The notes under the pieces were generated by a model. It was not told the DNA's origin. It worked only from the letters and a program-made list of their open reading frames with translations, and did not search any database. Positions 41,717-54,864 of a stretch of 64,000 nucleotides of DNA are shown here, piece after piece; position 1 is the stretch's first letter, and each line of letters begins with the position of its first letter. A program made the position numbers and the translations under genes. Source of the DNA: Adiantum capillus-veneris (Eukaryota > Streptophyta > Polypodiopsida > Polypodiales > Pteridaceae); the NCBI GenBank assembly GCA_014529385.2, contig CM043956.1, positions 90,286,721 to 90,350,720 of the forward strand. The letters run 5' to 3'.

Positions 41717-43142
41717 ATATGTTACAATGGTAGATAGCCAATGGCAAAAATAGGAATAGTAAATAATTCTCAAATGCAACATGTCTTTTTTTCAAAATAA
41801 ACAGTAGTATTTAACATAAGGAATTCATCTAGGTCTGAACAATACGTTTTACAAAGGGTTGCATTTTGGGTGCAATTGCAAAACATTGGACAAAGCTTGC
41901 TGATTAGTGCCACATGGCAAGAAACTTTCTTTTTTTAAAATTTCTTGTGAGAAGGTGCTTACATTTGCCTCTTATTAAGAGGCACACTCAGCATTGAATC
42001 ACACAATCATGCTCATCCTCACTTATTTTCTCGATTTGTTACAACATATGCAAGTTTGGACAGCATACTGCAAAAAGAAACTGGCCTTCTTTGGCCAATA
42101 TAATATCATGTAACATCCAAGGATTGATCTTGATTAACCAAAAATATCTGAACCTGCCTGAAACTTTTTTTAACCGTACTTTTGTATATATTTACACTAT
42201 TTGTCAATAGTTTTCAAGGGGTTTATTCCTTTCTCAATGCGCTGATCTTACATTCTTAGAATGCTCAGACAGCGGAGTTGCAAGTTGAAAGGCTTTTACC
42301 CAAAGATTGTTGGGTATACTCTTATTGATCAAAGTTGAAAGGCAAAGAGAGAGAACTCTAGGGAAAGCTGAATACAGACACAAACAGCATGCACACCAAA
42401 CACCATCTTTATATAGAACGTACAAAGGCTCTCCTTTTCTAGACTATTACCCTTCACTTTAACAATTTAGATGTTTTGGGAGGTTTTTCTCGTTTCCAGA
42501 ATAGTAGAACTATTTTCTTGCTTCTTTCATAGCTGTGACTACATCCTGATTAAAGAAAATGTACATGACTATTAGTGTTGATAATCCACTACAAAATATA
42601 TGAGCCACAAGTCAAAATCAGACTGGCTTCACTGAGAGAAAATCCTTTGATAAGTATACAAGCGGTGGAAAGCCATTTAAATAGTGGTTGGTACCTTAAA
42701 CCTGAGAATGATACTGTTTGCCTGTACAAATATACAGCAAAACGGATGAGGCTTTGGGGCAAGGTAAGTCTCTAGCCTCCACCAGTTGGCCAACCTAAGA
42801 ATCAGATAGTATAACAGCTATTTACAGTGTGCGCTGAAGCTCGAGCGTAGAGATAGACTACCAAAATTGCCGCAGCAACGACTGAATGACCCAATCTGAG
42901 TTGAGCTAGAAACAGGTAGCTTTTTTGCTGGAGAAAGCCTCATCTGTAGCTCAGCTTCCAACCACATAATGGAGTGGTCCCTTTACTCAAAAACCTTCTT
43001 GATCAACCCTTACCCGATGCCTCCAGATAGTGACTTCCGATGGCCTCTCTTTTTCTTCATCTAATATCTAATCATCTGCTTTTCAGCATGAATCTTCCCT
43101 TTTGAAGGAGCAGGGCATCAATGTACATCAATGTCGAGACCC
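41717..43142. other. Region between LINE-2 copy A and callose synthase stop codon
   Basis: No coding frame. The right part (about 42780-43142) should contain the 3' UTR of the minus-strand callose synthase gene. On the minus strand a TATA-like CTATATAAAG (about 42408-42417) is followed by GATCAATAAGAG and ACCCAACA near 42310, which could be an old LTR end. This is not proven. Confidence 0.35.
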
Positions 43143-45299
43143 TCAGTTCACCTTCTTGTCCTTCCTTCCTGCTGCTAGAATTTGCGACACCTGCAACCCT
43201 CTGCTGAAGGCCTGGTTGAAAAGAATGCGAGTTTGGAAATCAGATATGAAAGGGAACCATGCCAGAGTAGCCACAGGTGCAAATAGCACTAAACCCATAA
43301 GATACTCATAGGCGCGAGCCAAAGCCTTGACAGAGTCCCACATTTTAACATTACGCACGAAAGGTCTGCATGCTTGGGCAATCTGCAGAAAATCGTATTC
43401 TTTAAGTATGTCAATTGCAAAAACCTTTGAGAGACAGAGGCATGCAATAAGCTGCTGCTCACAAGTCAGCAAGTTGATGAGCAGAAATCGAGAAAGAAAG
43501 GTTATATAAGCTACGTCACACTACAAAGTCAAGATGCGGCACCTGTACAATTGCCCAACCAGATGGAAGGAATGCGAGTGCACCGACAAACAAATCTGAA
43601 AACGCGAGGTTTGCACTCACGAAAAGCACTATAAGGATTGACAACGCAAACAGGGACAGAATGCCTTTCACCACTCGGAACAGCAGCTGATTCTCCGCAC
43701 TGAATTGACGTTTGCCCCATGCAACTCCCTGAAAGAAAGACGCAATTCATACAGATGAACCTACCCATTGTCAAGATGAAAGGACCTTCACAAAAGATCA
43801 GAAAAACTTGACTACCTTGAAGATTATCAACACGGCCACGATAATGATCCAGGACACAAGATATGCCTACAAAACACAAACTTCGTACTAAGTCAATTGA
43901 AAAGTTAGCTCGTACCAAGAAGAACACAACTTTTCGACGTGAAAGGATACTAGCCATATGGCTACTGAGAACATACTACTATATTTGCTTTGTCCCCTGC
44001 GATTTGAAGATGGTACACCAGTCCATATTGGTACAGCAAAAACCTTGCAGAGAGGAGAATCTCAATGACCTTGCCTCGAAGCCCTGATTTCTCAAGATGA
44101 GCTTGCTGTTCTTCCCACCAAGATTCCCAACTCTTATCTTCTGGAACTCCAATACCTCCACGATTGCTAACCCACTTGTTCCAGTCATCCCAATCATCCA
44201 CTATCTTCTGCCACTCAAAGCCTGATGGGTTGAATAAGAAGGGAGCAAAAAGCCAGGTCCCAACCAAAAACCACAATAAGAATGTTATCAAAATATACGC
44301 AGCCCCCTTGTTCTTTTGATTGCCATATGTGTCATAGACAATCAAAAGTATAAGCAGCTCCAGCCCCTTGGTGAAATGACTGCGAGAGTAGAGACGATAA
44401 TTTTCAACAAACTTCGCATGAAACACAACAAACGCACGGCCTGTTGGTCTATATTTGGCACCACCATGTAGAAGTGTCCTTCCATAAAAGTGCACCTTAG
44501 TTCCCATTGAGAACGTGAAAAATACAGAAGCAAGCTGCAGCTGCATGATAATGAACTCACTGAGAGCAGTTCTAAAACCCCGTTCCAGCCCAATTTCCAT
44601 GAACATAGGAACGGCAATTAGGAATCCAATCTGCACAATTGCCTGTGAAGCCATTGCAAATTGAAGAGGTACATTGTCTTGAAGGCCCACCATTGCCAGC
44701 TTAGTTTCTAATCCACTCAAAGACAAGTATATTCGCCCATACAAGAAGACATAAACAATCAAAACTACCATCTGCAACAAGAAACAACAGTATGAGCACC
44801 ACCACCATGAACCATCTATTCAAACTTCCAGCCAATGATGAAAATAAACGTGGGTTTAGGTACCCACCAGACTATTGAAGTACAATCCAACAGTGGAGAC
44901 GTAAACCGAAAGCATTCTGAAAAAATCAACCCGATGACCCAGCCGGTAGATATCCCGACTCATTGTCTGTTCTCCATTCCCATTAGCAATTTTTGCTTCG
45001 AAACGACTTATCTGATTAAGACCCATGTCCCGTCCCTTACCCACTTGTATGTACTCATGGTGAGTGATATTACCTCGACGAAGCGTTGTATTTATACCTG
45101 GAATTTCCTACGAATTTAAATATCAAAGCAATCCAGCAAACTTTGAGCAGAACTACCTAAAAATGAAACCTTCTCTGGCATCCAACCTGCAAATATATCC
45201 TCACTCAAGTTGATTGTTTTAGAGGCCTTGCTGATGCCACCCCGGCTCAAATGAAAGAGTCTATCAAACACATCAGGATGTCCATAATGAAAGCGAACT
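43143..45299 (-). CDS. Callose (1,3-beta-glucan) synthase, C-terminal exons
   Basis: Six minus-strand exons join in frame: 45299-45187, 45097-44868, 44771-43977, 43866-43816, 43728-43543 and 43382-43143, with GT-AG borders. They encode about 550 residues of the catalytic C-terminus of a plant GSL/CalS protein, which makes callose from UDP-glucose at the plasma membrane. Family blocks: VRFHYGHPDVFDRLFH, GGISKASKTINLSEDIFAG, YIQVGKGRDMGLNQIS, DIYRLGHRVDFFRML, YVFLYGRIYLSLSGLE, KVHFYGRTLLHGGAKYRPTG, and the end block WFPFISDFQTRILFNQAFSR. Several hydrophobic membrane spans are present. No stop or frameshift is seen, so this end looks intact. Upstream exons are not in view: LINE-2 pieces begin at about 45441, so the gene is either truncated or has a very large intron. 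Confidence 0.93.
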
Positions 45300-45440
45300 C
45301 TGTATCAGAAAACAAATAACTGTATGTTAGAGGTGTGTACCTTTCATTTCTTATCATATGAATTCATTCATCTTATGCTTTTGTGGGTTGGTTTTCGCCC
45401 CCAGAGGACGCGGGGGGAAGGGTGGGATTGGGGGGATTGA

Positions 45441-45619
45441 AGTAAAATGTTATATTAGAGTCTTCAGGGGGCCCTATGAGACCAAAAGTTGGAACCATAT
45501 CAGATGTCATACAATCATCTGAGATAAAGCATCAAAGGATCCTAAATCCTAAAACAATCACAATAAGAAACATAATCACGCTCAATCTCAAGTTGATGTG
45601 AGGATGTGGGTATCTGGCC
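45441..45619 (-). mobile_element. LINE-2 copy F (short remnant)
   Basis: The minus strand carries QIPTSSHQLEIE from the LINE-2 C-terminus (copy A QIRTSSHQLEIE), then runs to a second LINE-2 3' UTR (GGTCTCATAGGG to CTAATATAACATTTTAC) near 45441-45490. It follows copy B head to tail and is only about 180 bp. Confidence 0.65.
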
Positions 45620-46104
45620 ACAGAAATGAAATGTTATATTAACGTCTTCAAAAGGCCAAAGTGACCTATGAGACCAGAAAGTTACAATGGGGTGGATCTG
45701 ATACAAAGTCAAAGTCAAAGTAACAAGATGACAACAATGACAAAAATGAAATGACAAATGTCACAATCCTAAACTACTAGGTGTGAACAGCAGCTAGCTG
45801 GGATACCTAGATCACAAGAGATCACCATCGGTCCCTGGCGGATCTCATCAATCTCCTCCATGGTCAGTAGTCTGACCGGGCGTCGTGCATGTCAAGCCAA
45901 AGTGATCCGAATCCTCTGATGCAGCCTCTGTCGATTGTGTGTAGTCCTCCGCAGTCGTGGGCGTCTTGATCTTCCAAGCTCAATCGCTCGGTCGATCAGT
46001 GTGCCTCTGGTGTGAGACGACGAGCTCTACCGTGGTAGTAACTCCTCCAGGTGTCCAGTGGCAGCTCTAAAGAAATCTGTGATCTGTCTCTGGGACTGGC
46101 TAGC

Positions 46105-48660
46105 CTATCCTCTCATCAGGCTCTCTCTGTGTCTGCGTAGCTCGAGCAAAAACAAACCCAAGCATCTCTGATCCTCGTACTGCTTGACTCTAGAGAATGG
46201 TCCAAAGCCCTCTCTAAACAAGCAATGGAAGCGGCCTCGTATCTCGTAGTAGACGGGGCAGTGGCATGTGTAGTGCAACTCTATCTCAGACTCGATGTCA
46301 CACAGGCGGCATGTCCTGGCCTCTGTTGGTACTCCGCTGTATCTCCTAGTCTCCATCCGCAGCTGCTGTGAAGATGTACGTATCTGGCCGATAGCACATC
46401 GTATCCCATGAGACAAGTGGGTGTCCATGTATCTCGGCCTCGTCACAAAGCCATCAACCGTAAGCTGGAAGAGATGCTCTCTGTAGAAAGCCATCTTCGT
46501 GCCCAGCTCTTGTGCTGGCTGTATCCATGTCCTCCTGGTGTCTAGCTGAGTCAAGTCCTGGCGGATGAGCCTGGTGATCTCTGACTGTGTAAGAGTCAGA
46601 GAGGGTGCATCCAGTGAGTACTGGAAGGGAGGCAATCTGCCTATGCTGACCCCATGCGCCTAAAACCATGATGTCATCTCCCCATACCAGCATGCTGTAT
46701 CTCCCTGCATGGCTAACTGTCGAGAGGACTCGAGTGCAAGGCGGGCATATCTGTCTCTGGGAAGTTCCCACATGCGGTGTATGAAGGAGACCGATCTGGT
46801 GAGCGCCTCAACCACTAGTGGGGGGGCAGCTAGCTCTGCTCGAACAATAGCACGTGGTACTGAGGCCTTGGCTCTAATGAGCCGCGAGATCATAGAGACC
46901 AGAGGCTTCTCCATGTCCCCCCATCCATCACTGCGGCATGTCCTCCCGTGATGATCTAATAAAGGTCCCCAGATCTCTGCTCCATAAAGTAATGCAGAAG
47001 CCACCAGAGTGTCAAAGAGCCAGAGCTTCGTCCTAGGCTCCTGAAACTGAACATGTGAACACATCCTTTCCAATCAACCCAATGCTGCATGGGCTCTGGT
47101 CAGTCTAGTCTCTGCTGCCCTCCTCCATGAAAATGCTGGCCCACTAAAAACCACTCCGAGGTAAGTGTACGCATCTGTATACTCCACAGTCGCCTGGCCG
47201 TATGTGAATGCTGGTGCTGGTGGTATTAAATACCATGACCTTGGTTTTACCAAGGTTGACGGACAAACCACTTACCTGAGCAAACCTACTCAAAGCATCC
47301 AAGTGACGTTGCATCCCCTCTGGAGAGTCGGAGATCAACACCATATCATCAACATATAACAATAATGGAATCCATGTCCCTGCCATCTGTGCACCTCTAT
47401 CACCATCTCTCTCAATGTAGTCAGAAACCTCATCCACATACATACCAAATAGAGTAGGAGAGAGCGGGCCGCCCTGCTTCACCCCAATAGTGGAGTGAAT
47501 CGGGGTGGATAGACCCTCTGAGGTGCGTACCTGCCCCACTATTGACCTATATAATGCCATGACCCCCCAAATGAGCTCTGTGGGTACTCCCATCTGCTGT
47601 AATCTGCGCATCAATCTAGTTCTAGGCACTGTGTCAAAAGCTTTGCGGAAATCCACAAAGCTACAATAGATCCGTTTCCCATGCGATCTACCCTCCTCAA
47701 TGATGGCTCTGAGTGTCAAGATATGGTCAAGAGTAGAAAAACCCCTCCTAAACACTGCATGCCCGGCTATGTGTATCCCCTCCCTCTCTGCCCATCTACT
47801 CAGTTGCTGCTCAAGAATGGATGCGTACAACCGTGCCAATGTGTGTCCAATCATGATAGTGCGATAATTCCCAAGCTCCATAGGGTCTCCCGACTTGAAG
47901 ATAGGTACAATAGTAGATAGGCTCCAAGTATCAGGCAAGCCCTCACACATGGCACGGTTAAACATCACTGCTAGAAGCTCTGCTAGTAGATCTCTGGCAT
48001 GTGTGAAATGCTCAGCCACTAAACTGTCATAATCGTAAGCTCTCCCAGTCGTCATCCTGTCAATGGCCTTCCTCACCATCCCCGCCGTGAAAAAAGCACA
48101 TGTGTGTGGGCATGGATCGGGGGGGTCGGGAAGGGGGGGCTGCTCAAGAACTGTATACAGAGAAGATGCGTACTGGCCCCAATCCTCTGTAGAAGTGATG
48201 GCGGGGGGGGGGGGGGGGGGGGAGAGTGCTCCTGAAAGATCCGCCATGGCTCAGGTGAGTCCAGACTCAAGAACAGCTGATATAGATCCTGCTCTAGCCG
48301 GGCCAAAAATGCCCTCTTCTTCTGCCGCACTAGGCGTCGGAAGTCAATTTGTGACTGTTTGTGAGTGATGTCCCCCAAAAGCACCTCTCTCTGAAGTCTA
48401 GCTCTAGTGTCCCGGCATTCCTCATCATACCAACTCTTTTGGGGCATGCTCCTCGAACGGCGTCTCTGCTCAGGCTGGGTATGTTGGTATGCCTCTGCTG
48501 CTGCATCATGTAGTGTTTGTGTCAATATAGTAGTAAGAACCTCCAGAGGTCGCCCAAGCTCCTCTGTGCATAGGCATCTGTAGATCCCATCTATGTATAC
48601 AGAGTCTGTCTCCCGCGTGAAGGTGTAGCGAGTAGGGGTTGTTGTCCGTAGCCTGTGCGC
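46105..48660 (-). pseudogene. LINE-2 copy B reverse transcriptase and C-terminus
   Basis: 48525-48073 and 48247-47144 carry the linker and RT: VDFRKAFDTVPRTRL, GVKQGGPLSPTLFGMYVDEV and YVDD in place of YADD. 47073-46660 is the thumb (RLIRAKASVPRAIVRAEL). 46635-46105 is the C-terminus with CRLCDIESEIELHYTCHC. A poly-G run (48204-48222) lies in the linker. Frameshifts near 47140, 46650 and 48180 break it. Confidence 0.8.
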
Positions 48661-49512
48661 TACACTAAACTAAAAGGAGATGGTCATTGACACAAGAGCA
48701 TGATCCACTACCACATCAACCGGTCTGGGTCCAATCGTGAGATCCCGGATACTAGAGATGAGGCTTGGCTGTGCCATGACATGACATAGTCCACTGTGCT
48801 GGCTCCATGTCTGTGTGGAAAGCATGTAAAACCCCCTGAGGCGGGAAATCCCTGTAGGCCATTCAAGATGGCCAATCCGTGTACAATCCCCACGTCTATC
48901 AAGTGTCGTCCATACTCAGTGTGTTCTCCATCTTATGATAGTCTGGATAGGCCTGTCTCTCCAGCATCCAGCTCTCTCAGCATCTCCTCTGAAGTATCAC
49001 AAAATACTGTTTGATGATCGGCAGTCCTAGCATTGAAATCCCCTAGAATGATGATGTCACCATCTCTAGAGAACTCCCATATGTCATCATGCAAAATAGA
49101 GAAAGGGGACTGTCCTCTGGGTGGTGCATACACTGACGTGCTCGAGGGGAAGTAGAAAATAGCAATGTAAAGATATCTGTCTGTCTCTGCTCTCAGCCTC
49201 ACCCACATGTACCTAGCTTGCTCATCTCTGCGGGCTATATATATATCAATGGCTCCAACTCCTCCCTGAATAACACTGCCACTCCTCCTGATCCCCACCC
49301 TCTGCGCTCTTATCGTGTCTCCTGTCTATAGGCAATCTCCCATCTATATCAACTGATGTGAGGCATAGACTGCCCATGGGCATGATGTGTCTTAGAGTAG
49401 AAGACGATGTCTCTTCCCCTGAAACTATCCTCAAAGGCGCCCACATCAAGTCGCATAGATCCATTACAATTCCACGTGGCAACTTTAAGGGTGGTCCCAC
49501 GGGTCTCGCACC
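48661..49512 (-). pseudogene. LINE-2 copy B endonuclease
   Basis: Begins with TTLKVATWNCNGSMRLDVGA at about 49500-49440, the start of an APE-type endonuclease. It continues with RRDEQARYMWVRLRAE, SPFSILHDDIWEFSRDG and ILGDFNARTA (about 49050). Two or more frameshifts break it. Confidence 0.78.
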
Positions 49513-49513
49513 G

Positions 49514-49888
49514 TCATGTGGAGCGCCGCTCTACAATCACAGCCCGGCCATCTCTGTAGAAGGCCGTCTTTCCCTTCTCCCTTGCCGCTTGATTCTCTGG
49601 CATTACCTCTCTCATATGCGCAAGTTGTGTGAGAGTGAGGTCATCTCCAAGGAATATGCCCGTTTTCTTTAGTGTAGGACACTTCTTCAAGAAGTCCTTC
49701 TTTGCCTCCATGGATGGGAAACGGATGATTAGAGCTCTCCCTTTTGAAGTCTCCCCATTGCCTTGTGTCTTCTTCCCCACCCTCCATGCCTTTGTATGAG
49801 TAGCCTCACTACCCATCATGCGGAGAAGTTCTTCAACTTCCCCTTCCACATCATCTCGGTCTTTTAGACCGGTTACTCTTATATGCAA
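49514..49888 (-). pseudogene. LINE-2 copy B ORF1, C-terminal half
   Basis: A 124-codon frame: MHIRVTGLKDRDDVEGEV, then GRALIIRFPSMEAKKDFLKK and GIFLGDDLTLTQLAHMREVM. The RRM-like fold with a basic C-terminal domain is like L1 ORF1p (Transposase_22 type). The coiled-coil half present in copy C is missing; the copy stops at the TC microsatellite. Confidence 0.7.
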
Positions 49889-49919
49889 AGCTCTAGTTTT
49901 CCTTCGTTGTTCTTCTTCT

Positions 49920-49924
49920 AGAGA

Positions 49925-49992
<68 letters not shown>
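49920..49992. repeat. (GA)n/(TC)n microsatellite between LINE-2 copies B and C
   Basis: A nearly pure GA run of about 73 bases. It is both the 3' tail of copy C and the DNA next to the 5' end of copy B (minus-strand reading). Confidence 0.95.
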
Positions 49993-49994
<2 letters not shown>

Positions 49995-50099
49995 TGATAT
50001 AATATATTAACGTCTTCAAAAGGCCAAAATGACCTATGAGACCATCACATACAAAGTGGTGAATCTAATACAATGTCTGAAGTACAAGTACAAAAAGTA

Positions 50100-53000
50100 C
50101 TAAAAGTACAAAATGAAAACTGAAAATGAAGTGTGAAATGTGAAATGTGAAAATGTACAATAGACCCTCAATGACAATCTGGGTGTCGTGCTAGAACGCT
50201 GGAGTCTCCGTCGATGGAGTGTGCTCCTGTGTCTCGATCGTGGTCGTCTCGATCTCCAGAGCTCCGTCGCCCTGTAAATAAGGGTGCCTCTGGTATGAAT
50301 GCGGGTACAACCCTGTGCTGGTGGTTGGTCTCTTGGCTCCCTTGATCCAAAGAAGTCTGTGATCTGTCTCTGCGACTGTCGTACTCCATGTCTCCTCAAG
50401 AGACTATCTCTATGTCGGTGTAGCTCAAGTAGATATAAGCCAACGCATCTCTGATCCTGATACCTCATGACTCTATCTAGGGGTCCAAAACCCTCCCTGA
50501 ATAAGCAATGGAAGCGACCTCGTATCTCATAATACACAATGCAATGGCATATGTAGTGTATCTCTCTCTCTCTGGCTCTCTACCGCATAATTGACATATC
50601 CTAGACTCCGGTGGTATCCCCCTGAATCAACCCGTCTCAGTGTCCGGTTGGTGTGAGGATGTGCGAATCTGACCAATAGCACATCGTAGACCATGAGACA
50701 AAATGAGTATCCATGTAGCTTGGACGAGTCACAAACCCATCTCCCGAAAGTTGGAGAAGGTGCTCTTTGTAGAAAGCCATCTTCGTGTCCAACTCCTGCA
50801 TCGGCTCTACCCATGTCCTCCTGGTGTCCAACTGTATTAGATCTTGACGAATGATTCTAGTGATCTCCGTCCGTGTGACTCGCAAGGAGGGCGCATCCAG
50901 GGAATACTGAAAAGGAGGCAATCTATTCATGCTAAGACCATGCCTCTGAAACCATGAGGTCATCTGCGCATACCAACATGATGCATCTCCCTGCGTCGCT
51001 AACTGTCTAGAGGACTCAAGAGCCAATCTAGTATATCTGCCTCTATGTGTATCCCATAGACTGTGCATAAAGGACACTGATAAGAGCCTCAATCTCTATA
51101 GGAGGGGCGGCTACCTCCACTCGAATAATCGCATGTGGTACGGAGGCCTTGGCTCTAATCATCCGGGATATCATAAATACCAAGGGTCTCTCCATGTTCC
51201 TCCAACTATCATGATTCACAGATGGTCCCCAAACTTGGATCCCACAAAGCATAGCTGAAGCAACCAAAGTATCAAAGAGCCATAGCTTTGCTCGTGGTTC
51301 TTGAAACTGAACCTACGAACACATCCTCTCTAGCCCTCCCAATGCCGCATAGGCTCTGGACAGTTTAGTCTCTGTTGCTCTCCTCAGAGTAAACCTCGGT
51401 CTCGTGAATACCACCCCCAGATATGTATATTCATCCGTGTACTCCACACTGTCCTGACCATATACGAGTGTAGGTGCCGATCTCTTGACCCACTCTGATA
51501 TGGTGTTAAACACCATAACCTTGGTTTTACCAAGGTTTACAGACGGTCCACTATCCTCTGCAAAGTTGTGCAATGCATCCAACTGTCTCTGCATGCCCTC
51601 TGGCGACTCTGATATCAATACAATACCATCAGCATATAATAATAAAGGGATCCATGTCCCTGCTAGGTGAGCGCCTCTGTCACCCTCTCTGTCAATGTAG
51701 TCAGAGACCTTATCTACATACATACCAAAAGTTATAGGGGACAAAGGACACCCGTGTTTCACTCCAATAGTGGAATGATAAAGCCATGATCCCCCATATG
51801 ATCTCCATGGGTACTCCCAACGTCAGTAGCCTGTGCATCAATCTGGCCCTCGGCACTCTGTCAAATGCTTTGCGGAAGTCCACAACGCAACAATACATCC
51901 GTCTCCCATGTGCCGGACCCTCCTCAATAATGGCTCTGAGTGTAAGAATATGGTCCATAGTGGTGAAACCCCTCCTAAATCCAGCCTGTCCTGCTGCTCG
52001 TATGCCCTCATTTTCTGCCCATTTGCTGTTCAAGAATGGATGCATACAACCGTGCCAATGTGTGCCCTATCATAATAGTACGGTAATTCCCTAGCACAGT
52101 GGGTCCCCTGCCTTGAAGAGAGGTACAATAGTAGATAATCTCCAAGACTCGGGTAGTCCCTCACACATGACACGGTTAAACAACCGCGCAAGAACCTCTG
52201 ACAGTAAATCTCTAGCATGTATCAACTGCTCTGCGACCAAACCATCATGATCATATGCTCTCCTAGTCCTCATCCTGTCAATGGCGTTCTTCACCATCTC
52301 AATGGTAAAGAAGGTACTAGTGGCTGGACATGGTTTTAGAGGGTCTGGTAATGGTGATTGCCCAGGTACTGTATATAATGATGCTGCATACTGACCCAAA
52401 ATCTCGGGAGAGGTAATTACTGGAGGAGGTGAGTGCTCATGGAAGAGACGCCAGGCCTCACCTGAATCTCGACTCAAATAGAGCTGATACAAATCACGTT
52501 CCATCTGGGCTAAAACGGCCCGCTTCTTCCGTCGCACTAAACGTCGAAGGGCAATCCGAGACTGTCTATATGTAATGACTCCAAGTATAAACTCGCTCTG
52601 AATCTGAACTCTCATCTCTATGCACTCCTCATCATACCAACTATTTTGAGGCATGTTCCCAGAACGTCTTCTCTGATCTGGTTGAGTGTGTGGGTATGCC
52701 TTTGCTGCTGCCCCATGCAAAATCTCCGTCAATAAAGTGGTGATCTCCTCCACTGTATATACAGGTTCGGCTGCCCACATCCGTCTGTAAATCTCTTCCA
52801 CATAAACTAAGTCCGTCTCTGGTGTAAGAGTATACCGTGTGTGTGCAATTCTCCGTGGTGTCTGAGAGGCACTATACTGGAAAGAGACTCAAAAAGTCAC
52901 GAGATCATGGTCCACTGCTACTCCAACAGGCCTAAGACCCACACTGAGATTTTGAATATTAGAGATGAAGCTCGGTGAATTCATGACATAGTCCACTGTA

Positions 53001-53690
53001 CTTGCCCCCTGTCTGCGTGGAAAGCATGTGAATCCCCCAGACGAAGGAAAAATCTCTAAACCATTAAGTATGGTTAGACCATGCGTAGTCGTCATCTCCA
53101 TGAGATATCTCCCATACTCTGTGTGCTCTCTATCCTGTGAGTGTCTGTCAAGCCCCATCTCCGATATATCCATCTCTCTAAGCATCTCCTCCGAGGTATC
53201 ATAAAATACCGTTTGGGAGTTGGATGTCCTGGCATTAACGTCTCCCAAGAGAATAATATCTCCATCTCTAGAGAACTCCCATATGTCATCATCAAGTATA
53301 GAGAAAGGGGATTGTCCTCTAGGTGAGGTATAGACTGATGTGCTAGGGGGAAAGTAACATATACAATGTAAAAGAATCTGCTTGTCTCAACTCTCGGTCT
53401 CACCGACATGTATCTCGCCTGGTCATCTCTCCGGACAATCTGTAATAGCGGCTACAACTCCTCCTTGAATAAGACAGCTACCCCTCCTGAACCTCGACTC
53501 CCATGCTGGGATCTAGCGTCTGGCCGACAAGCTGTCTCATAAATACCCAATCACACTTGGTATCAACTGTCCAGATTTCTGATGTGTCTCTGAGTAAAAA
53601 ACAATGTCTCTATCTCTGAAGCTATCCTCAAAGGCGCCCACATCCAGCCTATATGATCCATTACAATTCCATGCCGCCATCCGAAGTGTG
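50100..53690 (-). pseudogene. LINE-2 copy C ORF2
   Basis: Starts near MAAWNCNGSYRLDVGAFEDS (about 53680). Endonuclease pieces are at 53409-52889. The linker and RT start are at 52801-52091 (PHTQPDQRRRSGNMPQNSWY), with VDFRKAFDRVPRARL at 52045-51710. The palm at 51762-51313 has CPLSPITFGMYVDKV and YADG in place of YADD, so it is catalytically dead. The thumb and C-terminus run to 50100. About seven breaks. Confidence 0.78.
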
Positions 53691-53710
53691 GTCCCATATG
53701 TCTCGCACCA

Positions 53711-54864
53711 TCATGCTGTGCGTTTTTCCAAAACCACTACTTTCCCTCCTCTATAAAAGGCAACTTTTCCCTTCTCCCTTGCTACCTTGATCTCTGGCAT
53801 CAACTCTTGCATATGTGCTATTTGTGCTAATGTAAGGTCATCCCCCATAAATATTCCAGTTTTCTTAAGTGTTGGTCTCTTCTTCAGGAATTCCTTCCTT
53901 GTTTTCAAAGTCGAGAAACGCAAAATAAGTGCTTTCTCTTTGTGTTTCCCTTCTCATCCACTCCCTTCTTTCCTACTCTCCAAGCACCTGTGTGCATAAG
54001 TTCCGGGATGCCCATGCGCTGCAAGAGTTCCTTCACTTCGTCTTCTACATTCTCGGTGTCTTTGATACCAGTAATACGCACATGGAGGGCTCTAGTCCTC
54101 GTCTTCTGTTCCTCCTCAATGGTCATATTGATGATGGTAGAAGTCTGTGCGGCTTCTGGCATCCGGGCCTTCCCTTTCTTTGCACCTTCAATCCATTTTT
54201 TTGCTTCGTCAACTTTCTCCTGTGTTTTAAAAAGGCGCTCCGCCAATGAGGAAGCCTCTTTCGACTTTAGTTCTTCCCCTTCCCGCAGAGTTTTCACCTG
54301 CTCCTTAACATCTCCGAGCTCCTTTAACAGCGAGGGCTGATTTCCCCCTTCCGTTTTGGGCATAATTTTACAAGTTGCAAGTTCCCCTTTAAGCTCTTCA
54401 ATCACTGCATCTTTTTCCTTCATGCACTTTTCCACATTGGTTTTCCAAGATTCAAAGCTTGCAATTGCCTCATCCAACTTTTTCTTCATAATACATTCCA
54501 TTACATTCACTTCTGCCCGCATTAGAGCCTGCATCTCCCCTTTCACAGATAGATACATCTCATCATGCTTACCAAGCATCGCTTTATCCAATTCTTTCCT
54601 CATATCTGCATAGATAGAATTCTTATAACTCTCTACGTTGGCGTACATCTCTTTCCTGATGTCATCTCTCATAAAGCTGAGCTCAGATTTAATGATCACT
54701 TGAACCCTCTCCATCATTAAATCATCTTGGACTCTGACGGTTTTCCTTGCCGGCAATGAGATTGGCGAGAGTATGCTATCTCTCTTCCCCCGCTTGAATG
54801 TCGCTTTCATTTTTTGTGGGGTGGTGAAGCCACTTGCATCACCATCCTCGGCTGGTTGGTCCAT
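53711..54864 (-). pseudogene. LINE-2 copy C ORF1, coiled coil plus RRM-like domain
   Basis: 54864-53905 is open for 319 codons: MDQPAEDGDASGFTTPQKMK, a basic stretch, a long heptad-rich helix (about residues 50-250), then ALHVRITGIKDTENVEDEV. One frameshift near 53910 joins it to 53923-53711 (FLKKRPTLKKTGIFMGDDLT, KVAFYRGGKVVVLEK). The full product would be about 385 residues. Coiled coil, RRM and basic C-terminal domain are the plan of animal L1 ORF1p and some algal and plant LINEs, unlike the CCHC type of LINE-1 here. Confidence 0.78.

Larger units (their letters stand above)
45620..49919 (-). mobile_element. LINE-2 copy B
   Basis: Minus orientation. The 3' UTR starts at 45620 (tail AACATTTCATTTC with no TC run). 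The 5' end is truncated in ORF1 and abuts the GA/TC run at 49920. All ORF2 domains are present but broken. Confidence 0.85.
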
